In this document: one piece after another, positions 1-6,104 of the stretch
Numbering within the stretch: the stretch's first letter is position 1
Layout: every line of letters starts with the position of its first letter
NCBI GenBank assembly: GCA_030705945.1
Contig: JAUZPS010000055.1
Coordinates: 1-14,840, forward strand
Origin: Bacillota bacterium
Lineage (GTDB): Bacteria; Bacillota; Clostridia; Acetivibrionales; DSM-2933
Direction of reading: 5' to 3'
Length of the DNA stretch: 14,840 nucleotides
Program-made: the position numbers and the translations under genes
The notes under the pieces: model-generated
Told to the model about the DNA's origin: nothing
The model's database searches: none
What the model saw: the letters and a program-made list of their open reading frames with translations, nothing else

Positions 1-1014
1 AAAGGCGTCGGCGGCGCTCCTAACGCGGATTATGCTGCAACAATTCCACATGCGTCGTTTGCGGCTTATCAGATGATGTTTGCAATAATCACTCCGGCTT
101 TGATCACAGGGGCTTTTGCTGAAAGAATGCGTTTCTCAGCCTTTTTAATATTCACAACACTTTGGGCGACACTTGTTTATGATCCTCTTGCTCACTGGGT
201 ATGGGGTGTCAACGGCTGGCTAAGAAACCTTGGAGCTCTTGATTTTGCAGGAGGCACCGTAGTTCATATCAGTTCAGGTATCGCAGGCCTTGTGGCAGCA
301 ATCGTATTAGGAAAGCGTAAAGGCTTCAAAGTAACTCCAATGATACCTCACAACATTCCTTTTGTTTTACTTGGAGCAGCTGTATTATGGTTTGGATGGT
401 TCGGATTTAACGCAGGAAGCGCGTTAGCAGCAAATGGTTTAGCAATAAGCGCCTTTATTGCAACTAACACAGCAGCCGCAGCAGCTCTCTTATCTTGGAT
501 AATTATAGAATGGGTACACCATGGCAAGCCTACTCTTCTAGGCGCAGCTACAGGTTGTGTTGTTGGGCTCGTCGCAATAACTCCCGCAGCAGGCTTTGTT
601 ACTCCGCTAGCAGCAATTATCATTGGTTTGCTTGTAAGCCCTATCAGTTATTTTGCAATTAGCGTTATTAAACCTAAATTTGGTTATGATGATTCATTAG
701 ACGTATTCGGATGTCACGGAATCGGCGGTATATTCGGAGCTTTAGCAACAGGAATATTTGCAACAAAAACTGTAAATCCATTAGGCGCAGATGGCTTATT
801 ATATGGCAACCCTGGTCAATTTGGTATTCAAGCGCTCAGCGTTTTAGTAACATTAGTCTTTTCAGGAGTGCTCACATTTGTTATACTTAAGGCAATATCC
901 TTATTCGTTAAGCTTCGCGTAGACGAAAAGGATGAAGATGAAGGTTTGGATATATCTCAACATGGCGAAGATGCTTATCCTGATTTTGCAACTGAAGAAG
1001 GAATAGCGCTCTAA
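1..1014 (+). CDS. amt: Ammonium transporter (Amt/AmtB family), 5' end cut by the window
   Basis: Channel-type ammonium uptake protein of the cytoplasmic membrane. The frame is open from base 1, so the N-terminal third is outside the window and about 337 residues remain; the Met at 73 is internal. The Amt core is unmistakable: GGVGGAPN at the left edge, then AFAERMRFSAF, DFAGGTVVHIS and DVFGCHGIGGIFG. The twin pore histidines are encoded at 265-267 and 715-717. The position of E. coli Ser219 (in LGxxSG) appears to be Thr here (GAATG, about 550-552), a conservative change in a residue lining the external ammonium site. The tail is acidic and cytosolic (VDEKDEDEGLDIS), where PII proteins are known to dock near Amt. 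glnK follows after 98 nt in the same direction, the classic amt-glnK pair. Very sure of the family. Confidence 0.96.
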   Translation, partial: KGVGGAPNADYAATIPHASFAAYQMMFAIITPALITGAFAERMRFSAFLIFTTLWATLVYDPLAHWVWGVNGWLRNLGALDFAGGTVVHISSGIAGLVAAIVLGKRKGFKVTPMIPHNIPFVLLGAAVLWFGWFGFNAGSALAANGLAISAFIATNTAAAAALLSWIIIEWVHHGKPTLLGAATGCVVGLVAITPAAGFVTPLAAIIIGLLVSPISYFAISVIKPKFGYDDSLDVFGCHGIGGIFGALATGIFATKTVNPLGADGLLYGNPGQFGIQALSVLVTLVFSGVLTFVILKAISLFVKLRVDEKDEDEGLDISQHGEDAYPDFATEEGIAL

Positions 1015-1112
1015 GCTTAAGTGTAATTGAGGTCTCAATAAGTTGCGAAAATAGGGAAAATGTTTATTACAAAATATTTAGTTAAGCAAAAATAATTGTA
1101 GAGGTGAGCAAA

Positions 1113-1451
1113 ATGAAAAAGATTGAAGCAGTAATTCGTCCAGGGAAGTTAGAAGAAATTAAGGAAGCTCTTAACAAGTTCAATGTTCATGGTTTGACAA
1201 TAAGTCAGGTTATGGGTTGCGGTTTGCAAAAAGGAAGGAAAGAATATTACCGCGGCACTGAGATAACCTTAAACCTTTTACCTAAGGTAAAAATTGAAAT
1301 AATCGCTAAAGACGACCATGTAGAAGAAATAATCAGACTTATTTCCCAAGAAGCCAAAACCGGTGAAGTCGGAGATGGAAAAATATTTATCTATAATGTT
1401 GAAGACGCAGTAAGAATCAGAACCGGCGAAAGAGGAGAAGCAGCAATATAA
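1113..1451 (+). CDS. glnK: Nitrogen regulatory protein P-II (GlnK/GlnB), lacks Tyr51
   Basis: Small trimeric signal protein that binds ATP/ADP and 2-oxoglutarate and typically gates the neighbouring Amt channel. I chose ATG 1113 because GAGGTG at 1101-1106 is well spaced for it and gives MKKIEAVIRPGKLEEI, 112 aa, the standard family length; the in-frame GTG at 1104 is part of that ribosome binding site. Family signatures: QKGRKEYYRGTE at the T-loop (residues 39-50), LPKVKIEI (56-63), TGEVGDGKIF (about 83-92) and IRTGE near the end. By alignment to E. coli GlnB, Tyr46 is kept but position 51, the uridylylated Tyr, is Ile. Control is therefore probably by effector binding, not uridylylation. 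Being downstream of amt argues for GlnK rather than GlnB. Confidence 0.95.
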   Translation: MKKIEAVIRPGKLEEIKEALNKFNVHGLTISQVMGCGLQKGRKEYYRGTEITLNLLPKVKIEIIAKDDHVEEIIRLISQEAKTGEVGDGKIFIYNVEDAVRIRTGERGEAAI

Positions 1452-1473
1452 CATAAATACTTGATTTATTACT

Positions 1474-1578
1474 TTAGGTAGTATCAAAAAAACTTAGCAA
1501 CTGGTCGTTTCAAAAGCTTGATATAATTGGTTTTCGCCATATAAGCTTGAACAAGGAATTTTTTGAAACGCCCCTAAA
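1474..1578 (+). repeat. Dispersed repeat family A, copy 1 (long form)
   Basis: About 105 bp starting TTTAGGTAGTATC, then AACTTAGCAACTGGTCG, and ending TTTTGAAACGCCCCTAAA. It carries nested inverted repeats: TTTAGG/CCTAAA at the ends (1474-1479, 1573-1578) and CGTTTCAAAA/TTTTGAAACG (1506-1515, 1561-1570). It lies 23 nt after the glnK stop. A near-identical copy is at 11272-11376 and shorter copies are at 2844-2906 and 14706-14732 (reverse). It has no reading frame of its own. Confidence 0.85.
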
Positions 1579-1595
1579 CATAATTTTAGGCATAT

Positions 1596-1633
1596 AAAAA
1601 GACTTACCTTAATATAAAGGCGAGTCTTTTTTT
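1596..1633. terminator. Bidirectional rho-independent terminator
   Basis: AAAAAGACT (1596-1604) pairs with AGTCTTTTT (1623-1631), with CCTT/AAGG continuing the stem inwards. A T run follows on the + strand and an A run precedes the stem, so it can end both the amt-glnK transcript and the convergent XRE transcript. A smaller hairpin CCTAAA/TTTAGG lies just before it at 1573-1590. Confidence 0.8.
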
Positions 1634-1641
1634 GCAAATCG

Positions 1642-2310
1642 TTAATCCTTCCTGTTGCTTTTAAAAGTCCCAATAAGCGGTTCTAGAGCTGAAGGCGGTA
1701 TGCCGGCTTCCTGAATACTTTTAGCCAGACGTATATATTCAATGCTTTTATCCTTAACAACCCACTTTCTTAGTTCTTCTTCCATGAACCCTAAGTTTAC
1801 TTGAGCTTCCATATTTGTATGTTTTGAGCTATTATGCTCTTCTTCTCTTTTATAAAGCTCCTTTTCTTTTTCATATGTCTGAATTGTATTGTGAGAGTGG
1901 AAGAAGGTTTCTCTCACGCCAGCATATCTTGCTATAATTTTAATGGTAGCGCTAAATGGCATTCTTTCTCCTCTTGCATAAAGCTCTAGCATCTCAGGAA
2001 ATATTATTGTGCCCATCTTTTTGCTTATTGCTTCAGACATTTCTTTATAGGTCATATTCCCCCTTATTAAATCAATATTTCTTCCGACTGTAAGGGCATT
2101 AACATCCTTACACTTTACTCTTCCAAGTAAGTAATCTACAGAAACACCGAAGTAGTCTGCTAATTTTTTAAGGATATCATAATCAGGCTCTCTTTTGGCA
2201 AGTTCATACGAAGCAACAGCTTGACGCGTTAACCCTAAATATTCTGCAATATCCTTTTGCGATAAACTTTTTTCTTCTCTCAGCTGCTTCAGTACCTTTG
2301 AAAAATCCAC
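1642..2310 (-). CDS. XRE-family transcriptional regulator, probably with two HTH domains
   Basis: 222-aa DNA-binding protein. Residues 1-66 are a textbook Xre/Cro HTH: LKQLREEKSLSQKDIAEYLG, TRQAVASYELAKREPD, then ADYFGVSVDYLLGR. Residues about 75-135 look like a second, diverged HTH (TYKEMSEAISKKMG, MLELYARGERMPF, IIARYAGV), so one chain may carry two DNA-binding units. The rest (about 136-222) is charged and helical, of unknown role. The start is GTG at 2308-2310, preceded by GGGGTG at a workable distance; no in-frame ATG lies near. It converges on glnK across a shared terminator. Its target cannot be read from sequence; the palindromic promoter at 2638-2702 is the nearest candidate. Nothing indicates a prophage repressor. 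Confidence 0.88.
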   Translation of the reverse strand: MDFSKVLKQLREEKSLSQKDIAEYLGLTRQAVASYELAKREPDYDILKKLADYFGVSVDYLLGRVKCKDVNALTVGRNIDLIRGNMTYKEMSEAISKKMGTIIFPEMLELYARGERMPFSATIKIIARYAGVRETFFHSHNTIQTYEKEKELYKREEEHNSSKHTNMEAQVNLGFMEEELRKWVVKDKSIEYIRLAKSIQEAGIPPSALEPLIGTFKSNRKD

Positions 2311-2516
2311 TTTTGTTTCACCCCAAAAAGTATTTTCCGAATTATAAAATGCAAGCTACAATTACTAAATTATACATAATTAACAGCCTTTAATAATTTA
2401 CTGTAAAATTTTATCTATCTCCGCGTCTAAAAGCCCTTTATCTGCTCAAGTAATTGGTATATAACCAATTTTACAATAAACTAACTATATGTATACTGAA
2501 ATGAAATTTATTAAAT

Positions 2517-2590
2517 AAAACCACTATCAACGGTTTTAATGGTATTTTGCGATAGATAAATGTAAAAGATTAATTGATTTTAATTTTAAT
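2517..2590 (+). repeat. R1 palindromic repeat, right-half copy
   Basis: The right arm of the R1 family: GGTATTTTGCGATAG, then AAATGTAAAAGATTAATTGA and TTTTAAT. The left arm is degenerate; only AAAACC/GGTTTT and ACTATC/GATAG pairing remains. The same right arm recurs at 4198-4226, 11230-11254 and 11642-11670, and in reverse at 14605-14622. Confidence 0.7.
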
Positions 2591-2637
2591 TATACTCGTT
2601 CTATTTTTATCGTTATTATATATAAATTGTTATACAT

Positions 2638-2659
2638 TACGCAACATTTTGTTTGCGTA
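2638..2659. promoter_or_regulatory. Operator-like palindrome upstream of the -35
   Basis: TACGCAA (2638-2644) and TTGCGTA (2653-2659) are perfect inverted arms around an 8-nt centre that itself contains ACA/TGT. It ends 15 nt before the -35 hexamer of the promoter at 2674-2702. It shares the half-site GCAACA with the second palindrome inside that promoter. Confidence 0.5.
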
Positions 2660-2673
2660 TGGCAAATTTTGTA

Positions 2674-2702
2674 TTGACAGCAACAGATTGTTGCCTTAAA
2701 AT
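2674..2702 (+). promoter_or_regulatory. Strong promoter with a palindromic operator between -35 and -10
   Basis: TTGACA (2674-2679), exactly 17 nt, then TAAAAT (2697-2702): a near-consensus sigma-A promoter. The spacer is largely a palindrome, GCAACA-GAT-TGTTGC (2680-2694), where a repressor would block RNA polymerase. The first gene downstream on this strand is the Spo0E-like gene at 3041, leaving a leader of about 330 nt. Promoter call is fairly sure; the operator role is inferred. Confidence 0.7.
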
Positions 2703-2707
2703 TAAAT

Positions 2708-2802
2708 TAAGCTATTTTGTTAGATATTTTATCATAAAAAACTAAAATATAGAATACCTAATATTTTATGATAACAAAATATTAACCTTTGTTAAAAGCT
2801 TA
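2708..2802. repeat. Long imperfect inverted repeat just after the promoter
   Basis: TAAGCT (2708-2713) pairs with AGCTTA (about 2797-2802). Inside, ATTTTG plus TATCATAAAA pairs with TTTTATGATA plus CAAAAT (about 2761-2780). In RNA it would fold into a long, AT-rich, bulged hairpin at the start of the leader. There is no T-run terminator and no known riboswitch class is recognised. Confidence 0.45.
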
Positions 2803-2843
2803 GCTTGTTGTTACATAAGCAAATGAAGTTAAAACATCTTCAT

Positions 2844-2906
2844 TTAGGCAGTATCAAAAAAACTTAGCAACTGGTTGTTTCAAAAACTTGATATAATTAG
2901 TTTTCA
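2844..2906 (+). repeat. Dispersed repeat family A, copy 2 (truncated)
   Basis: TTTAGGCAGTATC, AACTTAGCAACTGGTTG and CTTGATATAATTAGTTTTC match copy 1, after which similarity is lost. The downstream TTTTGAAACGCCC arm is absent, so this copy cannot form the full palindrome. Confidence 0.75.
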
Positions 2907-2927
2907 TATATATTATTGAGCATTAAA

Positions 2928-3021
2928 GATGATTCACTCTAAAAATTAATTTTAAAATGCTTAAGGACAAGTTTTTTGTTCATAATAACATTTAAAAAGT
3001 AAAGTCCAAAGTGAATCATCT
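2928..3021. repeat. 12-bp inverted repeat flanking 70 nt, upstream of the Spo0E-like gene
   Basis: AGATGATTCACT (2928-2939) and AGTGAATCATCT (3010-3021) are perfect inverted copies. The right arm ends 8 nt before the AGGAGG ribosome binding site at 3030-3035, so folding in the mRNA could influence translation. Alternatively it is another short palindromic element. Confidence 0.6.
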
Positions 3022-3040
3022 ATAGATTTAGGAGGAAGGT

Positions 3041-3193
3041 ATGTTAGAACAGTTAGAAAAATTAAGAATTCAATTGTATGAGGTAATGGACACCGGAAAT
3101 ACAGAAGACATATTAAGGATAAGTCGTGAATTGGATGATCTAATTCTATTTTTTACAAAGAGCTACTATAAAAGCATCAATGCTCAAAACTAA
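3041..3193 (+). CDS. Spo0E-like aspartyl-phosphate phosphatase (small protein)
   Basis: 50-aa protein, easily missed for its size. The start ATG 3041 has an excellent ribosome binding site, AGGAGG at 3030-3035. Two helices are visible: MLEQLEKLRIQLYEVMD (1-17) and about residues 22-45 with SRELDDLI (28-35), which matches the S-Q/R-E-L-D signature of the Spo0E family. Members are short helical hairpins that dephosphorylate the response regulator Spo0A-P and delay sporulation; some family members act on other targets. The length is within the family's usual range. The gene stands alone, convergent with the HAD phosphatase 43 nt away, behind a long structured leader with a palindromic promoter, which suggests tight control. 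Family assignment is fairly sure; the specific target is inferred. Confidence 0.85.
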   Translation: MLEQLEKLRIQLYEVMDTGNTEDILRISRELDDLILFFTKSYYKSINAQN

Positions 3194-3236
3194 ACACTAA
3201 TGCTGTTAATGGCTAATAAGACTAACTGTATTTACA

Positions 3237-4058
3237 TTATAGCTTTAAAATTTGTTCTATGGCTTTTGCTACGCCACTTTCATCATTGGTTGTTGAAACA
3301 AAATGAGCAATATTCTTAAGGGATTTTTCTGCATTTCCCATAGCTATTCTGTATTCAGCGCTCTTTAGCATAGATAAATCATTTTCGCTGTCACCTATTG
3401 CAATAGTTCTGTAGCTTTTAAATTTTTCATTCATACTTATAAACTTTAAAGCAGCGCCTTTATTTACGCTCTTATTAACCACCTCAAGATTGTCAAGTCC
3501 TGAACACATAACATTTACTGTTTCTATTTTTTCAATTAATTTTCTTACCTTGAGAAGTTGATCTGAATCATGGGATACAATTAAAAATTTCGAAATATTA
3601 TGAGGGCTTACCCCAATAACGTCTTTAAAATCGGGTACAATTGAAATCCTTATTCTATATTGCTTTTCTACCTCCACATTTTCTTTCCAATATAAAGGCG
3701 TTGGACAAGACACCTTTTCGGTAAACATATCGTGATTTATGTACGCGTGAAAATATATGTCGCTCTGTCTGCATATATCAACTATTTTATTTGAATCCTT
3801 CTTGCTTAAAAAGTCTGAATATAACAGTTCATCATTTTTTATATCCCTTATTTCAGCTCCATTGCAGGATATCAATGGTCCGGAAATACCAACCTCTTGA
3901 GCAAACCTTTTTGCTGCTTTAAATACCTTACCGGTACATATTATTATTTTTGACCCATTTGCTTGAGCTCGTCTTATTTCATTTTTATTTTCTATTGATA
4001 TCCTCTTATGAGAATCCAGTAACGTTCCATCCAAATCAATAAATATAATACTGTTCAT
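3237..4058 (-). CDS. Cof-type HAD-superfamily phosphatase
   Basis: 273-aa soluble phosphatase of the HAD superfamily, Cof/IIB group, the usual length. All catalytic motifs are present: DLDGT (8-12, nucleophile D8 and acid D10), CTGK with Thr42, Lys200 (NKGAAL), and GDSENDLSM with D223 and D227 binding magnesium. The region between, about 80-190, is the C2B cap that selects the substrate; the C-terminal TNDESGVAKAIEQI is typical of the group. Members hydrolyse sugar phosphates, FMN or pyridoxal phosphate; the sequence does not decide which. The start ATG 4058 has only a weak GGTG ahead. The gene converges with the Spo0E-like gene, and 253 nt of mostly repeat sequence separate it from alaT, so it is probably its own transcript. 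Confidence 0.92.
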   Translation of the reverse strand: MNSIIFIDLDGTLLDSHKRISIENKNEIRRAQANGSKIIICTGKVFKAAKRFAQEVGISGPLISCNGAEIRDIKNDELLYSDFLSKKDSNKIVDICRQSDIYFHAYINHDMFTEKVSCPTPLYWKENVEVEKQYRIRISIVPDFKDVIGVSPHNISKFLIVSHDSDQLLKVRKLIEKIETVNVMCSGLDNLEVVNKSVNKGAALKFISMNEKFKSYRTIAIGDSENDLSMLKSAEYRIAMGNAEKSLKNIAHFVSTTNDESGVAKAIEQILKL

Positions 4059-4084
4059 AAATCACCGTTATTTCTATATATTTT

Positions 4085-4226
4085 ATAAAATATATACCTT
4101 GACTCATAAGTTGCGAAAAGTTCAGCTTTGATAGTAACATCAATCTTACATTTGACTGAGTAAAATAATGAGAGCTTAACAATATCTCACTTCAGACAAA
4201 TGTAAAAGATTAATTGATTTTAATAT
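4085..4226. repeat. R3 repeat directly joined to an R1 palindrome
   Basis: 4085-4136 is an R3 copy (TATATACCTTGA, CTCATAAGTTGCGAAAAG, TTCAGCTTTGATAGTAA), almost identical to 7383-7430. It runs straight into an R1 copy at 4137-4226: left arm AATCTTACATTTGACTGAG, right arm CTTCAGACAAATGTAAAAGATT, then AATTGATTTTAAT. The pair occupies most of the gap between alaT and the HAD gene. Confidence 0.75.
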
Positions 4227-4311
4227 TCACATTTCAATAATCATAATAACAAGAAATTGTAAACTACATTATTATTTATAATTTATCATATCATTTGTAG
4301 CTTATCAATTT

Positions 4312-5475
4312 TTACAAACTATTCACAAATTTTCCAACCCTCTTTAGAGCCTCAATAATGTTCTCGGTTGAATACGCATAACAAGCTCTTATAAATCCTT
4401 CCCCACATTCTCCAAAAGCTGTGCCAGGTATAATTGCCACTTTTTCTTCTGAAAGAAGCCTTTCACAGAATTGCTCAGAGTTAAGGCCTGTTGATTTTAT
4501 GCATGGAAATACATAAAAAGCTCCTAAAGGCTCAAAACAATCCAGACCAATCTTCCTGAAACCATCAACCATAACTCTTCTTCTTCTGTTATATTCGCGG
4601 TTCATCATCTGTATATCACTGTCACTGTTTTTCAAAGCCTCCACTGCAGCATACTGCGCAGTCGTAGGAGAACACATTATCGCGTATTGATGGATTTTAT
4701 ACATTGCAGCAATAAGGTCAGGATGGCCGCACGTGTAACCAAGCCTCCATCCTGTCATTGCGTAGGACTTTGAAAACCCATTAATCATAAGGGTTTTATC
4801 CTTCATTTCAGGATAACTTGCAATGGATATATGCTTCCCGCCATAAGTAAGTTCAGCGTAAATCTCATCCGATAAAACAACAATATTCTTATCTTTAAGT
4901 ACATCAACAATTTTATCCAAGTCTTCCTTTGTCATTATAGCTCCTGTCGGGTTGTTTGGAAAAGGCAAAATAAGAACTTTTGTTTTAGGTGTAATTGCCT
5001 TTTCAAGAAGTTCGGGAGTAAGTCTGAACTCATCCTCAACCCTTAGGTTCAATGTAACAGGTTTAGCGCCAGCCAAAATAGCGCAAGGCTTATAAGAGAC
5101 ATAACTCGGTTCAGGAATTATTACTTCATCTCCAGGACTAACAAGAGATCTCAAAGCAATGTCAATTGCTTCACTGCCGCCTACTGTAACAATAACCTGA
5201 TTTTTGGGATTATAATCAACATTATATTTCCTGCTTAAATATTTGCATATTTCAACTCTAAGCTCCATGAACCCAGCATTTGGGGAGTAATGAGTATGGC
5301 CTTTTTCAAGAGAATAAATACCCGCTTCCCTGACATTCCATGGCGTAACAAAATCAGGTTCGCCTATGCTTAACGAAATAGCGTCTTTCATTTCATTAAC
5401 CAAGTCAAAGAACTTTCTTATACCTGATGGAGGTATACCTTTAATTGTCGGGGAAATCATTTCTGACATGTTCAT
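4312..5475 (-). CDS. alaT: PLP-dependent aminotransferase class I/II, likely alanine transaminase AlaT
   Basis: 387-aa cytosolic fold-type I aminotransferase. Visible marks: SIGEPDFVTP (36-45) near the N-terminus, NNPTG (174-178), SDEIYAELTY (202-211), and the PLP-binding lysine K236 in GFSKSYAMTGWRLGY. The family interconverts an amino acid and its 2-oxo acid. Sequence alone does not fix the substrate. The assignment to alanine rests on context: it overlaps the upstream AsnC-type regulator by 4 nt (ATGA), as in the B. subtilis alaR-alaT operon, and the operon leader is a T-box fitting tRNA-Ala. A GGGAGG about 10 nt before ATG 5475 supports the start; a second ATG lies two codons in. Another amino acid remains possible. 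Confidence 0.9.
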   Translation of the reverse strand: MNMSEMISPTIKGIPPSGIRKFFDLVNEMKDAISLSIGEPDFVTPWNVREAGIYSLEKGHTHYSPNAGFMELRVEICKYLSRKYNVDYNPKNQVIVTVGGSEAIDIALRSLVSPGDEVIIPEPSYVSYKPCAILAGAKPVTLNLRVEDEFRLTPELLEKAITPKTKVLILPFPNNPTGAIMTKEDLDKIVDVLKDKNIVVLSDEIYAELTYGGKHISIASYPEMKDKTLMINGFSKSYAMTGWRLGYTCGHPDLIAAMYKIHQYAIMCSPTTAQYAAVEALKNSDSDIQMMNREYNRRRRVMVDGFRKIGLDCFEPLGAFYVFPCIKSTGLNSEQFCERLLSEEKVAIIPGTAFGECGEGFIRACYAYSTENIIEALKRVGKFVNSL

Positions 5476-5951
5476 AGGATTATAGCCTCCCTGTCATCTT
5501 TTGTTTTTTCTTCAAAGATGGTGCCTTTATCTTTATATTTTTTTAGTACGAAATGGGTAGCAGTGCTTAATACATGTTCTAGAGGAGCTAACTTTTGCGC
5601 AACAAATAATGCGACTTGTTTCATAGTTTTTCCTTCAACAATAACAGTAATATCAAATCCGCCTGACATGAGATAGCATGCTTTTACCTGAGGATATCTA
5701 TATATTCTTTCGGCAACCTTATCAAATCCTTCTCCTCTTTGCGGCGTTACTTTAAGTTCTATCAAAGCTGTAACATCCTCTTTTCCTGTCTTTTCCCAAT
5801 TAATAAGTGTATTATATCCCAATATGACATTCTCGTCTTCAAATTTTTTAATTGTCTCATGTACTTCCTCAACTGTTTTTCCTAACATAACGGCAATTTG
5901 TTCTTCACTTAATTTACTGTTATTTTCTAGCAATTCCAAAATCTCTTCCAT
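5472..5951 (-). CDS. alaR: Lrp/AsnC-family regulator, likely AlaR
   Basis: 159-aa feast/famine regulator. The N-terminal winged HTH spans about 4-50 (LLENNSKLSEEQIAVMLG, then EVHETIKKFEDENVILGY), and the ligand-binding RAM domain about 60-140 (VTALIELKVTP, VKACYLMSGGFDITVIVEGK, ATHFVLKKY). Such proteins form dimers or octamers and sense amino acids. In B. subtilis AlaR is reported to activate alaT; the same gene order and a 4-nt overlap are seen here. Start ATG 5951 is preceded by AGGGAGAG. It is the first gene after a T-box terminator, so its expression should rise when the cognate tRNA is uncharged. A palindrome in its promoter (6448-6464) is a candidate binding site for the protein itself. 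Confidence 0.9.
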   Translation of the reverse strand: MEEILELLENNSKLSEEQIAVMLGKTVEEVHETIKKFEDENVILGYNTLINWEKTGKEDVTALIELKVTPQRGEGFDKVAERIYRYPQVKACYLMSGGFDITVIVEGKTMKQVALFVAQKLAPLEHVLSTATHFVLKKYKDKGTIFEEKTKDDREAIIL

Positions 5952-6064
5952 ATCTACACTCTCCCTTTTGATTTATAGTGTCATTATATATTTTATATTT
6001 TTCCCATGAATAAAGAAAACCTCAAAGTTATTTGTTTCCTCCTTGGTAACTTTACGCAGACATC

Positions 6065-6104
6065 AAAAAAACTCCTTTCCCCCCCAAAAAAGGGACGAAG
6101 GAGT
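6065..6104 (-). terminator. T-box regulatory terminator ahead of alaR
   Basis: On the minus strand ACTCCTT (6104-6098) pairs with AAGGAGT (6077-6071), with CCC/GGG inside and a T run at 6070-6064. This is the alternative to the antiterminator formed by the T-box sequence at 6109-6122. It ends about 110 nt before the alaR start. Confidence 0.9.

Larger units (their letters stand above)
2311..3040. other. Gene-free stretch: promoter, palindromes and repeats ahead of the Spo0E-like gene
   Basis: 730 AT-rich bases between the XRE start and the Spo0E-like start. It holds a short palindrome ATTGGT/ACCAAT (2453-2469), an R1 half-copy (2517-2590), two operator-like palindromes with a strong + strand promoter (2638-2702), a long imperfect hairpin (2708-2802), a family A copy (2844-2906), and a 12-bp inverted repeat just before the ribosome binding site (2928-3021). 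I see no coding region in it. Confidence 0.7.

Noticed and set aside
1104..1112. GTG start for glnK at 1104
   Set aside because: The GTG is part of the GAGGTG ribosome binding site for ATG 1113, which gives the standard 112-aa PII.
1642..2310. Prophage repressor or toxin-antitoxin component
   Set aside because: No phage genes, integrase, attachment site or small toxin partner nearby; the neighbours are housekeeping genes.
4312..4345. Terminator of alaT from the TTGTAAA/TTTACAA and CTACA/TGTAG pairing at about 4255-4320
   Set aside because: The stem is interrupted by a 10-nt bulge and lacks a T run; too weak to call.
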